DNA of 64,000 nucleotides from JAUIJL01 sp965366625 (GCA_965366625.1 CBDUGP010000006.1:127592-191591); one strand, 5' to 3'; shown: positions 1 through 8,527, counted from the first letter of the stretch. The notes: a model not told the origin generated them from the letters alone. Translations and numbers: made by a program.

Positions 1-61
1 GGGCACGACCCGGAAACCGATCCGCATATCCCCAACCCCAAAAACTCAGCTCGCGAGCCAT
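1..61 (-). CDS. Start of a probable FAD-binding oxidase (cut by window edge)
   Basis: Only the first 20 codons are inside the window. The ATG at 59-61 (minus strand) has a strong GGAGG ribosome site about 6 bases upstream. The peptide begins MARELSFWGWGYADRFPG. A Trp-Gly-Trp-Gly-Tyr motif near the N-terminus is seen in alkyldihydroxyacetonephosphate synthase-like FAD-binding oxidases, so that family is my best guess. The catalytic domain lies outside the window, so the function is not demonstrated. That a gene starts here is well supported by the ribosome site and open frame; the family is less sure. Confidence 0.5.
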   Translation of the reverse strand, partial: MARELSFWGWGYADRFPGRA

Positions 62-238
62 CTCGATCCTCCTTGGTCGGATCCATCGATCCTACCCCAC
101 CGTTCTTTCTCCGTTCCTCCATGCACATGGCCCCAATGACGCCCAGTGGCGCCCAATGGCGCCCGAAAGTCCAAAATTGCCCGAAAATGGTCGTGTCGGA
201 CAGATGCTTGACGAATCACGGATCGCTAGAATGGAACC

Positions 239-808
239 ATGACAACGAAATGGCCCCAAACCCAAGCTCCTGAACCCTCCAAGAAAGGCCTAGCCACAAG
301 CTTGGTCGAGTCTGGAGAAACCCTAAAACGAGCCGCGAGCGCTTCTGATCCAGCCGTTTTTTTCCAACGCCCTGCCCCGGATCGGTGGTCCGGTGCCGAG
401 CATGCGGTTCATTTGATCAAATCGGTCAAGGCCGTGGCCAAAGGGCTGAGCTATCCCAGATGGCTGGTGCGTCTAAGATTCGGCAAGGCCCGCCGGTCAC
501 GGTCCTACGAAGAGCTGGTCGCCTTCTACCAATCGAAGCTTTCCCAAGGGGGCAGAGCCTCCGGCCGCTACGTGCCTCAGGTTTCGGAGGCACCCGCCGA
601 TCCGCAGCTCGCCCGCGACGAGATCCTGGAAAAATGGCAGCGTGCGGTCGGACTGCTGGTCGAGAATTTGGATGCCTGGTCGGAGGACCAACTGGACAAG
701 CTGCAATTTCCTCACCCGCTCATGGGCCCGCTTTCGGTTCGGGAAATGCTCTTCTTCACCCACTACCACAACCTTCATCACGCCCAGCGGGTGGTCGAAG
801 GCGAGTGA
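239..808 (+). CDS. DinB-like four-helix protein
   Basis: This 189-residue protein looks like a DinB/YfiT-type metal-dependent four-helix bundle. The usual family signs are visible: an early 'RWSGAEHAVHLI' helix with a His, and a C-terminal 'THYHNLHHAQRV' with closely spaced His residues that would complete a divalent metal site. Members include thiol transferases and damage-inducible proteins of unknown role; the substrate cannot be told from sequence. It stands alone, converging on the phosphopantetheinyl transferase gene. The short gap between them carries two copies of a 15-16 bp repeat around 840-868. No signal peptide is seen, so it is cytoplasmic. Confidence 0.75.
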   Translation: MTTKWPQTQAPEPSKKGLATSLVESGETLKRAASASDPAVFFQRPAPDRWSGAEHAVHLIKSVKAVAKGLSYPRWLVRLRFGKARRSRSYEELVAFYQSKLSQGGRASGRYVPQVSEAPADPQLARDEILEKWQRAVGLLVENLDAWSEDQLDKLQFPHPLMGPLSVREMLFFTHYHNLHHAQRVVEGE

Positions 809-867
809 TATCCGTGGGGTCGGAATCCACTCAATGCCTGGGAGGTGCGCGCCTGGGAGGTGCGCCC

Positions 868-1674
868 CTAAGTCTGGGTCGGATTTTGGCTCCGGCGGAA
901 TGCCGGCCAGACCGTGGGGGCCGGAGCTGTGAAGGATCGGATTTTCAGATTCTGCTGACGGGCGGCAACCGCGACAAAAATCGACGGCTCCGGCTCTAGA
1001 TGCTCCAAGGTCCAGTGCTCTTCCTCACCGACTTGGTCGGCAAATTGAAGAAACCGAGCCGGATCCTGCTTTTTCATGGTGACGGTGAAGGAATCCAGCG
1101 GCACCGCTAATCCTTGACCTACGGCCTTGATGTAGGCTTCCTTGCGCGTCCAACAGCGAAAGAAGGTTGCGTCCACCTCCCCATCCGCCTCCTCAGCCAA
1201 GACTTGCTGCTCGTGCTCGGCGAAAAAGCTGCGGGAAATCGAACGGGCGTCGGGCATGGGGCGAACGATTTCCACATCCACCCCCAGTTCAACGCCCACT
1301 TTGAAACCGACAAACGCCACGTCCTCGGAGTCGGAGAGGTTGAATTCCAACGGTTCCGCCAGCCCACGGGTCAGCTCCTCGGTCAAGAACGGCTTTTCGC
1401 GCTCGCCGATTCGGAATTCCACCGCTTGTGGCTCAATGCCCAAATAAGAGGCCAGCAGCAGACGCAGTTGGGCACGCCGGACGGAAAATCGTCGCCGATG
1501 GCGATCGAAGCGAAACCGAGACGCGCGCTGGATCTCCTGCTCGGTGAGCAGCCCTCGACAACACTCGAGTTCTGCCCCATCGGCCCTCAGGTCGAGACGC
1601 CAGAGGTGCACCTCTCCGGGGCGCGGAAGATCGCTGGGAATTGTGACCAGCGCGGAATCAGGGGCCGAATCAGT
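868..1674 (-). CDS. 4'-phosphopantetheinyl transferase, Sfp type
   Basis: This enzyme is predicted to move the phosphopantetheine arm of coenzyme A onto a Ser of acyl- or peptidyl-carrier proteins. The protein has about 269 residues, normal for the Sfp/Gsp group. Magnesium-binding residues are visible in 'GVDVEIV' (about D134 and E136), and the second motif 'WTRKEAYIKA' (W176, K179, E180, K184) is intact. The usual 'FNLSHS' reads 'FNLSDS', a His-to-Asp change at a CoA-contacting region. Translation probably starts with GTG at 1675-1677, overlapping the cupin stop codon (GTGA), so the two are translationally coupled. No polyketide or peptide synthetase gene is nearby, so its carrier protein partner lies elsewhere. 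Confidence 0.88.
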   Translation of the reverse strand, partial: TDSAPDSALVTIPSDLPRPGEVHLWRLDLRADGAELECCRGLLTEQEIQRASRFRFDRHRRRFSVRRAQLRLLLASYLGIEPQAVEFRIGEREKPFLTEELTRGLAEPLEFNLSDSEDVAFVGFKVGVELGVDVEIVRPMPDARSISRSFFAEHEQQVLAEEADGEVDATFFRCWTRKEAYIKAVGQGLAVPLDSFTVTMKKQDPARFLQFADQVGEEEHWTLEHLEPEPSIFVAVAARQQNLKIRSFTAPAPTVWPAFRRSQNPTQT

Positions 1675-2165
1675 CACGATCTCAGTTCGTTGTCCTTGGT
1701 GTCGACCACTTCACCGGTCTCGCGGTCGTAAGGCACGATGTTCTCCCATTCCGAGGCGTCCGATCGGGCGACCACGGCCATCACCTCTTCTTCATCGCTC
1801 AGATTGAAGACCTCGTGCGGCACCCCCGGCTCGATGTAGATGAAATCGCCGGCTTCGTTTTCGATCACCTGCTTCAAATGATCCCCGTACTCGTGCCGCA
1901 CCCGCCCCTTTAGGATGTAAAGCATGAGGTCGAAACCCACGTGAATGTGGGCCCGAGCAACCGCCCCGGGCGGAATGGTCGCCACATTCATGGACAGCTG
2001 GGTCGAGCCGACGTTCTTGGCCGACATGCCCGCCTTATAGCGAATGCCGTTCCATCCCCGGAGGTCACCCCCGCCGCGGATCGTCCAGATTCCTTCGCCA
2101 CCTTCTACTACCGCCTTCAATTCTTCTTCGTTGACGTCCTGCCGGACTAGGTCATCTTTAACCAT
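1674..2165 (-). CDS. Cupin-domain protein
   Basis: This 163-residue protein carries one small beta-barrel cupin domain. The metal-binding first motif is visible as 'PPGAVARAHIHVGFDLMLYILKG' in outline (paired His near residues 75-77, then an acidic/Gly-rich turn), and the second motif as 'GDFIYIEPGVPHEVFNLS'. It lacks a signal peptide and should be cytoplasmic. The ATG at 2163-2165 has an AAGGAA ribosome site. It is the first gene of a two-gene operon with the overlapping phosphopantetheinyl transferase. Whether it is an enzyme or a binding protein cannot be said; similar proteins are often annotated only as cupins. Confidence 0.8.
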   Translation of the reverse strand: MVKDDLVRQDVNEEELKAVVEGGEGIWTIRGGGDLRGWNGIRYKAGMSAKNVGSTQLSMNVATIPPGAVARAHIHVGFDLMLYILKGRVRHEYGDHLKQVIENEAGDFIYIEPGVPHEVFNLSDEEEVMAVVARSDASEWENIVPYDRETGEVVDTKDNELRS

Positions 2166-2292
2166 AGCTCGTTCCTTGATTCAGCTCGGACCGTTTTGGA
2201 TGGATACCGTTTTGGGATGTTCCGATCATATGACGAAGGCTCTCTTTCAACAGCATAGCCCTAGCAGGCATTGAAAACGTACAATCGGCGAC

Positions 2293-3630
2293 ATGAGCCG
2301 CCCTACATTCAGTGGTCGATTCGGCACCTTGGCTACCATGATCGGTGTGGCCGTGGGGCTCGGCAACGTTTGGCGCTTTCCATATATGACCGGAAAGTTC
2401 GGAGGAGCGTCATTCGTTCTGGTCTACGTGCTGATGGTGATCCTGCTGGGAATTCCGGCACTGATGGCCGAATGGTCTCTCGGTCGGTCCACGGGTCGCG
2501 GACCTGTGGGTGCCTTCGAAAAGGCCGGCTTGCCGGGCGGGCGATGGCTCGGTTGGGCGCTCTTTGCAGGTGTCACCGCGGCGACCGCCTATTACACCAA
2601 CGCTATCGGCTGGGTCCTCTACCATGGGGTGGCTCAGATACTCGGAATCTTCGGAATCGGGCTCGACGCGACAGCCGTCCTACCTCCCGAGACGGGGTTC
2701 GCTTTCAAATCGATGGCTTTGCAAGTCGCCTGCACCGGATCTGTCATCCTGGCTGTGGCTTGGGTGCTGAAACGGGGCCTGCGCGCGGGCATCGAAAAAG
2801 CGAGCACTATCCTGATGCCGCTGCTGGCGGTCTGTCTGCTGATTTTGATCGGCCGCGGACTGACCCTCGAAGGCTCTTGGGCCGGGGTCGAGTGGTATTT
2901 GCTCAAATTCGAAAAACCGACCCTCGAGGTGGTGCTCGCCGCCATGGGTCAAGCGTTCTTCAGCTTGTCCTTGGGCGGCACTTTCATGGTCGTCTACGGT
3001 TCGTATCTGCACCGTGATCAAGACCTGCTCGACAACGCCTCGTGGACCGCAGCCGGCGATCTGGGGGCCGGGCTCCTGGCGGGATTGGCGATCCTGCCGG
3101 CGGTTTTCGCCCTCTCTCTCGAGCCCGGATCCGGGCCTGGATTGATTTTCGCGACCCTGCCGCAGGTCTTTGCCCAGATCCCCGGAGGGCCTATTTTCGG
3201 TGCCCTTTTTTTCGTCGGATTGTTGGGCGCAGCCTTTCTCTCCGACGTCGGCGCCTTCGAGGTCTTGGTCGCCGGGCTGACCGACGAATTGGGTTGGAGC
3301 CGCGAACGCGCGATTCACCGTCTATCGCTGGCGGTTTTCGTGGTCGCCCTGCCACCGATGATCAACCTTGAGATCTTCGTGCCTTGGGATCTGACCTTTG
3401 GATCGGGTCTGCAAACCGTGGGCGCCGCCCTCGCGGCGATCACTGTCGGCTGGTTCCTCGATCGAAAGATCCTTGCCCAGCAAATCGGTGACCAGTCCAC
3501 TCGACGCGCCGATATTTTGCTCTTTTGGCTGCGTTGGGTGGTACCGACGGTGGTCTTGGGTTTGGGGCTGCTCTGGTTCTTGACCGAGGTGCTCGGCCTT
3601 GCTTTGCCCTTCGGATCCCCGCCCACCTAA
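2293..3630 (+). CDS. Sodium-dependent transporter, NSS/SNF (LeuT) family
   Basis: This inner-membrane symporter of 445 residues matches the bacterial neurotransmitter:sodium symporter family, which imports amino acids or related amines with sodium. The N-terminal signature 'FGTLATMIGVAVGLGNVWRF' is near-canonical and forms the first, unwound membrane helix with the ion and substrate sites. About eleven membrane segments follow, as usual for bacterial members. The substrate is not predictable from sequence. The stop codon (3628-3630) lies at the TA boundary of a truncated repeat element, so the end of the gene may have been set by an insertion. Confidence 0.9.
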   Translation: MSRPTFSGRFGTLATMIGVAVGLGNVWRFPYMTGKFGGASFVLVYVLMVILLGIPALMAEWSLGRSTGRGPVGAFEKAGLPGGRWLGWALFAGVTAATAYYTNAIGWVLYHGVAQILGIFGIGLDATAVLPPETGFAFKSMALQVACTGSVILAVAWVLKRGLRAGIEKASTILMPLLAVCLLILIGRGLTLEGSWAGVEWYLLKFEKPTLEVVLAAMGQAFFSLSLGGTFMVVYGSYLHRDQDLLDNASWTAAGDLGAGLLAGLAILPAVFALSLEPGSGPGLIFATLPQVFAQIPGGPIFGALFFVGLLGAAFLSDVGAFEVLVAGLTDELGWSRERAIHRLSLAVFVVALPPMINLEIFVPWDLTFGSGLQTVGAALAAITVGWFLDRKILAQQIGDQSTRRADILLFWLRWVVPTVVLGLGLLWFLTEVLGLALPFGSPPT

Positions 3631-3709
3631 AAAGGGCCCGTCCAGAAATGGAATCCCAGTGGGCCGGCGCGGCGCCCTGCGCGCGTCGCTCCGAACTCGC
3701 GCCACCGCC
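3628..3709 (+). repeat. Truncated copy of repeat family B (B3)
   Basis: Bases 3634-3709 match the left half of the elements at 35339-35564 and 44630-44842: GGGCCCGTCCAGAAATGG, then a shared GGCGCGGCGCCCT and CGAACTCGCGCCACC. The right half and right terminal repeat are missing. The left end abuts the transporter stop codon TAA. A short stretch just downstream (3716-3730, AGGCTGTGGCGGCAG) resembles the left end of repeat family A. Confidence 0.7.
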
Positions 3710-3736
3710 CTAAAAAGGCTGTGGCGGCAGCCTACG

Positions 3737-4285
3737 TCAAGAGCCGCAAGTTGCGAGGGCGTCGGTATCGGTCAAAGCTGCGGCGGCATTTCCCAAGGGA
3801 TTTGTGTAAACGACCTGGGCGCCGGTCTGGGTATCGGTCACCGTCAAGGTGTATTGCACGTTGGTAGTCGCCGCGGAAAAGACCCAAAATCGATCGTTCA
3901 GCTCGCAGCCGTCCAGGACCTTGACGAGCATCTCCCAGTTGCCGTCGGTGAAAAACCAAAAAACTCCCGAGTTATCCGAAAGGGGCTGGTCCACCACATG
4001 GCCGACGCCGGTTTGCGAGCTGAAGTTGAGCCACTCCACTTGCACCTGGAATCGATTGTCGAGAAAACAGAAGGCCTCGTCACTCTGAACACAAGACCCC
4101 TTCTCCCCTGCTTTTTCCTGCTCCGCCTTTTCGCTCGCCGGAACGGTCTCCTTGAGCACTCCCATCTCTTCAACGTTGGATTCCGGGATCCGCGGATCCG
4201 AGGCCGAAAGTGTGCCCGCACTCAGCAACAGCGCCGAAGCAAACCATAAAATGCAGGTATAACCTAGGTGGGTCTTCTTGCTCAT
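3737..4285 (-). CDS. Small secreted protein of unknown function
   Basis: The product is about 182 residues: a signal peptide (hydrophobic stretch ending near 'LSAGTLSA'), a low-complexity Glu/Lys/Ala linker, and a compact C-terminal domain. That domain begins with a Cys-containing segment and includes 'FWFFTDGNWEMLVKVLDGC' and 'WVFSAATTNVQYTLTVTD' segments, ending in Cys. It looks like a beta-sandwich stabilised by disulphides. Similar domains recur as tails or stand-alone secreted proteins in Acidobacteriota-like genomes, to my recollection, without a known role. I chose the ATG at 4283-4285 over the in-frame one 18 bases upstream because GGAG lies 6 bases before it. It faces the NSS transporter gene. 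Confidence 0.7.
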   Translation of the reverse strand: MSKKTHLGYTCILWFASALLLSAGTLSASDPRIPESNVEEMGVLKETVPASEKAEQEKAGEKGSCVQSDEAFCFLDNRFQVQVEWLNFSSQTGVGHVVDQPLSDNSGVFWFFTDGNWEMLVKVLDGCELNDRFWVFSAATTNVQYTLTVTDTQTGAQVVYTNPLGNAAAALTDTDALATCGS

Positions 4286-4993
4286 GTCTTCTCCATTTTT
4301 CACCGCGGACCTTGATCGCTGAAGGTGCAGATTCGCTCAGAAGGATCTGGGACGCTCGGGGGGGCCTCATCAGACCTTGACTCGCTCCTGGCAAAAATGA
4401 CGCTGAAGCATATTTTGTACCCATTCATGGCTAGGGTCAAGCCCCGTCGGCCTATCGTGGACCAACGCCCGAAGCCGAAGCAAATATTAACAGGCTGTGG
4501 CGGAAGTCTCGCGCCGGCGAGAGCAGCGAATTTTTCGCCGAATCGAGGCGTGAAAACCGCAGGCGATTCGGGAATCGTCGAGGTTTTCCAACGAAGAGTC
4601 GGCGGAAAAGGCCGGGCCGCGCAGGCGCGCTTGCAGCGCGATGAGACTTTTGCAACAGCCTGTTAACAGGTAGGCCCTTGGCGATCGGACCACATGGCCC
4701 AGGATTCTGGGCCTTCACACCCGCCGACCCATCCTCCACTAACCGGACGCCGTAGAGATTAGACATGGTGAGCGCTCGAGGCGATCACCGAAACCGGGGC
4801 GGGGAGGTCGACTTGAGCCGGGCGGTTTTCCGCCTCGCGCATTGCTATACTCCGCCGGACCGGAGATGAGGGCTTCTACGCCCTAGATCCGACCCGCAGC
4901 TCCCATCAGACGTAGTAGATAGGCCCTTCGTCTTCAGTCCATCACCACACGTGCCAACAGATCGAGAGATTTGACCGATAAGGAGTGCCATCC
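4286..4993. other. Intergenic region with repeat element A1
   Basis: This 700-base gap lies between divergent genes (secreted protein on minus, trxB on plus). It contains repeat copy A1, a perfect 7-bp hairpin at 4696-4713, and a TATACT box at 4846-4851 that could be the -10 of a trxB promoter, though no convincing -35 was found. Short open frames across it read through the repeat and are not considered genes. Confidence 0.5.
4488..4665 (+). repeat. MITE-like element, family A copy 1
   Basis: The element begins TA-ACAGGCTGTGGCGGAAG and ends CTTTTGCAACAGCCTGT-TA, so it has imperfect inverted ends of about 25 bp and TA on both sides. The 174-bp interior has several short palindromes and no gene. 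About 150 bp of it is nearly identical to copies at 19199 and 35616. The TA flanks suggest mobilisation by an IS630/Tc1-type transposase, which is not encoded in this window. Confidence 0.85.
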
Positions 4994-5950
4994 ATGGCCA
5001 GCGACAATCCAACTCCCAACCACAATTCAGTCATCATCCTCGGCACCGGCCCCGCCGGTTTGACGGCCGCGCTCTACGCTGCCCGTGCCGGCCTGGCTCC
5101 CCTGCTCCTGACCGGCATCCAGCCCGGTGGGCAGCTGACCATCACCACCGACGTGGAGAATTACCCGGGATTCCCCGAAGGCATCATGGGTCCAGAGCTG
5201 GTAGAGCTGATGCAAAAGCAGGCCGTCCGATTCGGTGCTGTGGTCAAAGATTTCGAAACCGTCACCAAAGTCGACCTCTCCCAGCGACCCTACCGTCTGG
5301 TCACCGACGAGGCTGAGTATTCCTGCGAAGCTTTGATCATCGCCACCGGCGCCAGCGCCAAGCTGTTGGGTCTGGAATCGGAAACCCATTTGATGGGTTA
5401 CGGCGTTTCTGCCTGCGCCACTTGCGACGGCTTTTTCTTCAAAGAAAAAGAAGTGGTCGTGGTCGGCGGCGGGGACTCGGCCATGGAAGAAGCCACCTAC
5501 TTGACCCGCTTTTGCTCCAAAGTCACGATCGTGCATCGGCGGGAAGGTTTTAGTGCTTCCAAGATCATGGTCGACCGCGCTCGCAAGAACCCCAAGATCT
5601 CCTGGCAGCTCAACCAAACCGTCGACGAGATCCTCGGCAGCCGTGAAAAAGGAGTCCACGGGGTCCGGCTAAAGCATTCCCAAACCGGCGAGTTGACGGA
5701 ATACGCAACCCAGGGGGTCTTCATGGCCATCGGCCACAAGCCCAATACCGACATTTTCGACGGACAGCTCGAAACGGACGGAGCCGGTTATTTGGTTGTC
5801 GACCACCCTTCCACTCGGACTCAAATTGAAGGCGTTTTTGCTTGCGGAGACGTCATGGATCCCATTTACCGCCAAGCTGTTACCGCCGCTGGATCCGGAT
5901 GTGCGGCGGCAATCGACGCGGAACGTTGGCTGGAGGCCCAAGAAGGATGA
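4994..5950 (+). CDS. trxB: Thioredoxin-disulfide reductase
   Basis: This FAD enzyme passes electrons from NADPH to thioredoxin in the cytoplasm. The 318-residue protein shows the FAD-binding 'GTGPAG' (17-22), the redox-active CATC (C141, C144), the NADPH-binding 'GGGDSAMEEA' (about 157-166) and the C-terminal FAD motif 'GVFACGDV'. Length is normal. The ATG at 4994 is preferred over the GTG at 4985 because AGGAG (4981-4985) is 8 bases upstream of it. Its stop overlaps the next gene's ATG (ATGA, 5947-5950), so the AAA+ ATPase is co-expressed with it. Confidence 0.95.
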   Translation: MASDNPTPNHNSVIILGTGPAGLTAALYAARAGLAPLLLTGIQPGGQLTITTDVENYPGFPEGIMGPELVELMQKQAVRFGAVVKDFETVTKVDLSQRPYRLVTDEAEYSCEALIIATGASAKLLGLESETHLMGYGVSACATCDGFFFKEKEVVVVGGGDSAMEEATYLTRFCSKVTIVHRREGFSASKIMVDRARKNPKISWQLNQTVDEILGSREKGVHGVRLKHSQTGELTEYATQGVFMAIGHKPNTDIFDGQLETDGAGYLVVDHPSTRTQIEGVFACGDVMDPIYRQAVTAAGSGCAAAIDAERWLEAQEG

Positions 5951-7455
5951 GCCGTAAACCCAAAACCCTCGGCGAGCTGCGCCGTACGGACTATCGATCT
6001 CGCTCCATTCGCCAGGAACTGAGAGACAATCTGCGAGTGTCTTTAAAGGAAGGCAAGCGCCTTTTCCCCGGCGTCCTGGGTTACGACCGGACCGTGATTC
6101 CGGGCATCGTCAACGCAGTTTTGGCCGGTCACGACATGATCCTTTTGGGTCTTCGGGGTCAGGCCAAGACCCGTTTGCTGCGCTCCCTCACCGACTTGAT
6201 GGAGCCTGAGATTCCTGTCTTGGCGGGTTTGGAACTCAACGACGACCCCCTCGATCCGATCTCCGTGACCGGTCGCAAGATGGTCGCCGAAATGGGTGAC
6301 GACGCGCCGATCGACTGGCTACCCAGGGAAGCCCGCTACAACGAAAAGCTCGCCACCCCCGACGTTTCCATCGCCGACCTCTTGGGTGACGTGGATCCGA
6401 TCAAAGCAGCCAACCAGAAGCTCACTCTGGCGGACCCGGAGGTCATTCACTTCGGCATTGTTCCGCGCACCAATCGGGGCATCTTCGCCATCAACGAGCT
6501 GCCTGATTTGGCGCCTCGCATTCAGGTGGGTCTGCTCAATTTGCTGGAAGAACGGGATCTGCAAATTCGCGGTTTCACGGTCCGCATTCCCCTCGACATC
6601 CTCTTGGTGTTCTCCGCCAACCCCGAGGACTACACCAATCGCGGCTCGATCATCACGCCGCTCAAGGATCGAATCTCGTCGCAGATTCTCACCCACTACC
6701 CGCCGGACCTGAAGACCGCAGCGGCCATTACCGAGCAAGAGGCTTGGTTGGATCGACAGCTGCCCGACGATTCAGCCGAGATTGTGTTGCCGGAGAGGAT
6801 GCGCCTATTGGTGGAGGAAATCTCCTTTGCCGCCCGAGAAAGCGAGCTGATCGACCAAACCTCCGGCGTCTCAGCGCGCCTCAGCATTTCGGCCTTGGAG
6901 CTGCTCTATTCAAATCTGGAGCGGCGCGCCCTGATCTCCGGAGACTCGATGATCTACCCTCGTCTTTGTGATCTTCACACCCTGCTGCCGGCGATCACCG
7001 GCAAGGTGGAGATGGTCTATGAAGGTGAGCAACAGGGCGCCGAGGTGGTGGCCCGCAAGATCATTGGTGACGCGATCAAGAAGGTCTTCCAGCGGCAATA
7101 TCCAAAGGTCGAGCGCGCGGTGGGTTCCGCCGGTGAGGACGACACTGGCCCCTACTCCGGAATCGTCGCCTGGTTTGCCGACGGCGGCACCGTGGACCTT
7201 TCGGACAACCAACCCTACGACACTTACCGCGAGCAACTGAAACAGGTTCCAGGACTCTTCGAACTCGCCAAAGAGCACTCCGCGGGAGCCGCCGAAGAGG
7301 CGATCTGCTTGGAAGCCGAGCTGATTCTGGACGGATTGCACCAACATTTAAAGCTCGCCCGGGAAGACCTAGATTCCCAAATCAGCTACAAAGAGATGGT
7401 CAAGTTTCAGCTCCTCCGTCCACGCAAACGCCGCACCGATCGCGACGTCAACTGA
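5947..7455 (+). CDS. MoxR/ChlI-type AAA+ ATPase
   Basis: This 502-residue cytoplasmic ATPase carries Walker A 'GLRGQAKT' (68-75), Walker B 'GIFAINELPDL' with Asn-Glu in place of Asp-Glu (about 178-188) and sensor 1 'VFSANPED' (about 221-228). It belongs with the magnesium-chelatase/MoxR-like clade that acts as a remodelling chaperone, usually with a von Willebrand factor A partner. No such partner gene follows here; the next gene is convergent. The C-terminal ~150 residues include a helical extension. It starts by overlapping trxB. Start at 5842 is also open but lies inside trxB and has no support. Confidence 0.85.
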   Translation: MSRKPKTLGELRRTDYRSRSIRQELRDNLRVSLKEGKRLFPGVLGYDRTVIPGIVNAVLAGHDMILLGLRGQAKTRLLRSLTDLMEPEIPVLAGLELNDDPLDPISVTGRKMVAEMGDDAPIDWLPREARYNEKLATPDVSIADLLGDVDPIKAANQKLTLADPEVIHFGIVPRTNRGIFAINELPDLAPRIQVGLLNLLEERDLQIRGFTVRIPLDILLVFSANPEDYTNRGSIITPLKDRISSQILTHYPPDLKTAAAITEQEAWLDRQLPDDSAEIVLPERMRLLVEEISFAARESELIDQTSGVSARLSISALELLYSNLERRALISGDSMIYPRLCDLHTLLPAITGKVEMVYEGEQQGAEVVARKIIGDAIKKVFQRQYPKVERAVGSAGEDDTGPYSGIVAWFADGGTVDLSDNQPYDTYREQLKQVPGLFELAKEHSAGAAEEAICLEAELILDGLHQHLKLAREDLDSQISYKEMVKFQLLRPRKRRTDRDVN

Positions 7456-7579
7456 CCCAAGGCCCGCTGAGTTCCCCGGAAAGGGACCTGCCGACTTGAA
7501 TCTAGGGCTAGGTTCCACTTTGAATCTAGGTCCCACTCTGGTTGCTCCCTGGTGAGTGCCTCAGCGCGGCGTCTTGCGT

Positions 7580-8428
7580 CTACTCGTTCTCGGAAAGGAT
7601 CATGTCGGTGCCTTCCTCGTCGAAATATCGCAGGAGAAGGCGCCGCATGCCGCCGTCGGCTTGGATGCGTGTCAGGAAGCCCGACAGTGGCTCGGTCCAG
7701 GGTGACCCCTTGAGCAAAGCAAAGGCGAGCTCATCCCGTTCCGAAAGAGGGGCCGTCACCTGAAGATCCGGGTACTCTTCGGCTTTGGCTAAAACAATCG
7801 CCGAGTCACAGGCCAAGAAGTCCACCCGGCCTTGGGCCACCGCGTCGAACATTTCTTGGGAGTTGGCGACAAAGACAACTTCGACAGCGCCGATTTTCTC
7901 GATGACTTTGAGGTAGGTGCTACCGGCAATGGTGGCTGCTTTCTTTCCCCGCAGCTGCTCAGCCCGGGTCGTGATCGCCCCGCGTCTCTCCACCGCCACA
8001 ATTCGAACGGGAAAATATGACCGCGAAAAGTCGAACCTACTCGTCCGCTCTTCCGTTTTCGTGATGGTGGCCGCCCCGATGTCGCATCGACCTTGCTCAA
8101 GATCTGAAAAGACCTCGGCGAAGTGGCTCGGCCGGTGAAATCCTAGAGCGACCCCTTGCTCGTCCGCGAAAGCAGCCAAGATGTCGTGCTCTAGACCGGT
8201 CCAACCCCCTCCCTGCTTGGGCGAGAAGAACGGCCGGTTGGGACGAAAACAGATCACCAGCTCGGTTTTGGAACCGCCCTCGGAGCCGGCTCCGCTGGAG
8301 TTCATTTCTGGAACCGAAGTTCCTGCCCCGACCTGGCGATCCCCAGAGTTTTGCGAAGCTGCGGCGACCATGCCGAGCACCACCAAGCAAAGAGCAGAAG
8401 CTCGCATCGACAATATATTCATGCCCAT
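7580..8428 (-). CDS. Extracellular solute-binding protein, family 3
   Basis: The 282-residue product has a signal peptide (hydrophobic 'ALCLVVLGMVAAAS') and the two-lobed family 3 binding fold known from amino acid ABC importers. Family-typical stretches are visible: 'GLEHDILAAFADEQG', 'GRCDIGAATITKTEERTSRFDFSRSYF' in outline, and 'GRVDFLACDSAIV'. No permease or ATPase gene is adjacent, so it may serve a distant transporter or act as a sensor. I place the start at the ATG at 8426-8428, with GAGG about 10 bases upstream; the longer TTG start is less likely. It converges on the AAA+ ATPase gene. Confidence 0.85.
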   Translation of the reverse strand: MGMNILSMRASALCLVVLGMVAAASQNSGDRQVGAGTSVPEMNSSGAGSEGGSKTELVICFRPNRPFFSPKQGGGWTGLEHDILAAFADEQGVALGFHRPSHFAEVFSDLEQGRCDIGAATITKTEERTSRFDFSRSYFPVRIVAVERRGAITTRAEQLRGKKAATIAGSTYLKVIEKIGAVEVVFVANSQEMFDAVAQGRVDFLACDSAIVLAKAEEYPDLQVTAPLSERDELAFALLKGSPWTEPLSGFLTRIQADGGMRRLLLRYFDEEGTDMILSENE

Positions 8429-8469
8429 CAACAAACGTCCTCAAACGCTCTGATTAAACCTTCGGGCAA

Positions 8470-8501
8470 GACCGCCGAAGGCCGGTAAGCCTTCGGCGGT
8501 C
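8470..8501 (-). terminator. Perfect 13-bp hairpin downstream of the propeller gene
   Basis: GACCGCCGAAGGC (8470-8482) and GCCTTCGGCGGTC (8489-8501) form a perfect 13-bp stem with a 6-base loop. It lies just after the stop of the 8528 gene and before the solute-binding protein gene on the same strand. The T-run on the minus strand is weak, so it may be a partial terminator or an RNA-stabilising hairpin. Confidence 0.55.
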
Positions 8502-8527
8502 CGCCGACCCACAGCCACTGAAGGCTG

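Noticed and set aside
4325..4666. Frame reading through repeat A1
   Set aside because: The same peptide appears in the A3 frame at 35405-35713. It comes from the repeat, not from a gene.
4666..4766. Minus-strand frame that looks like a small gene interrupted by repeat A1
   Set aside because: No continuation was found on the other side of the repeat and no ribosome site supports the start.
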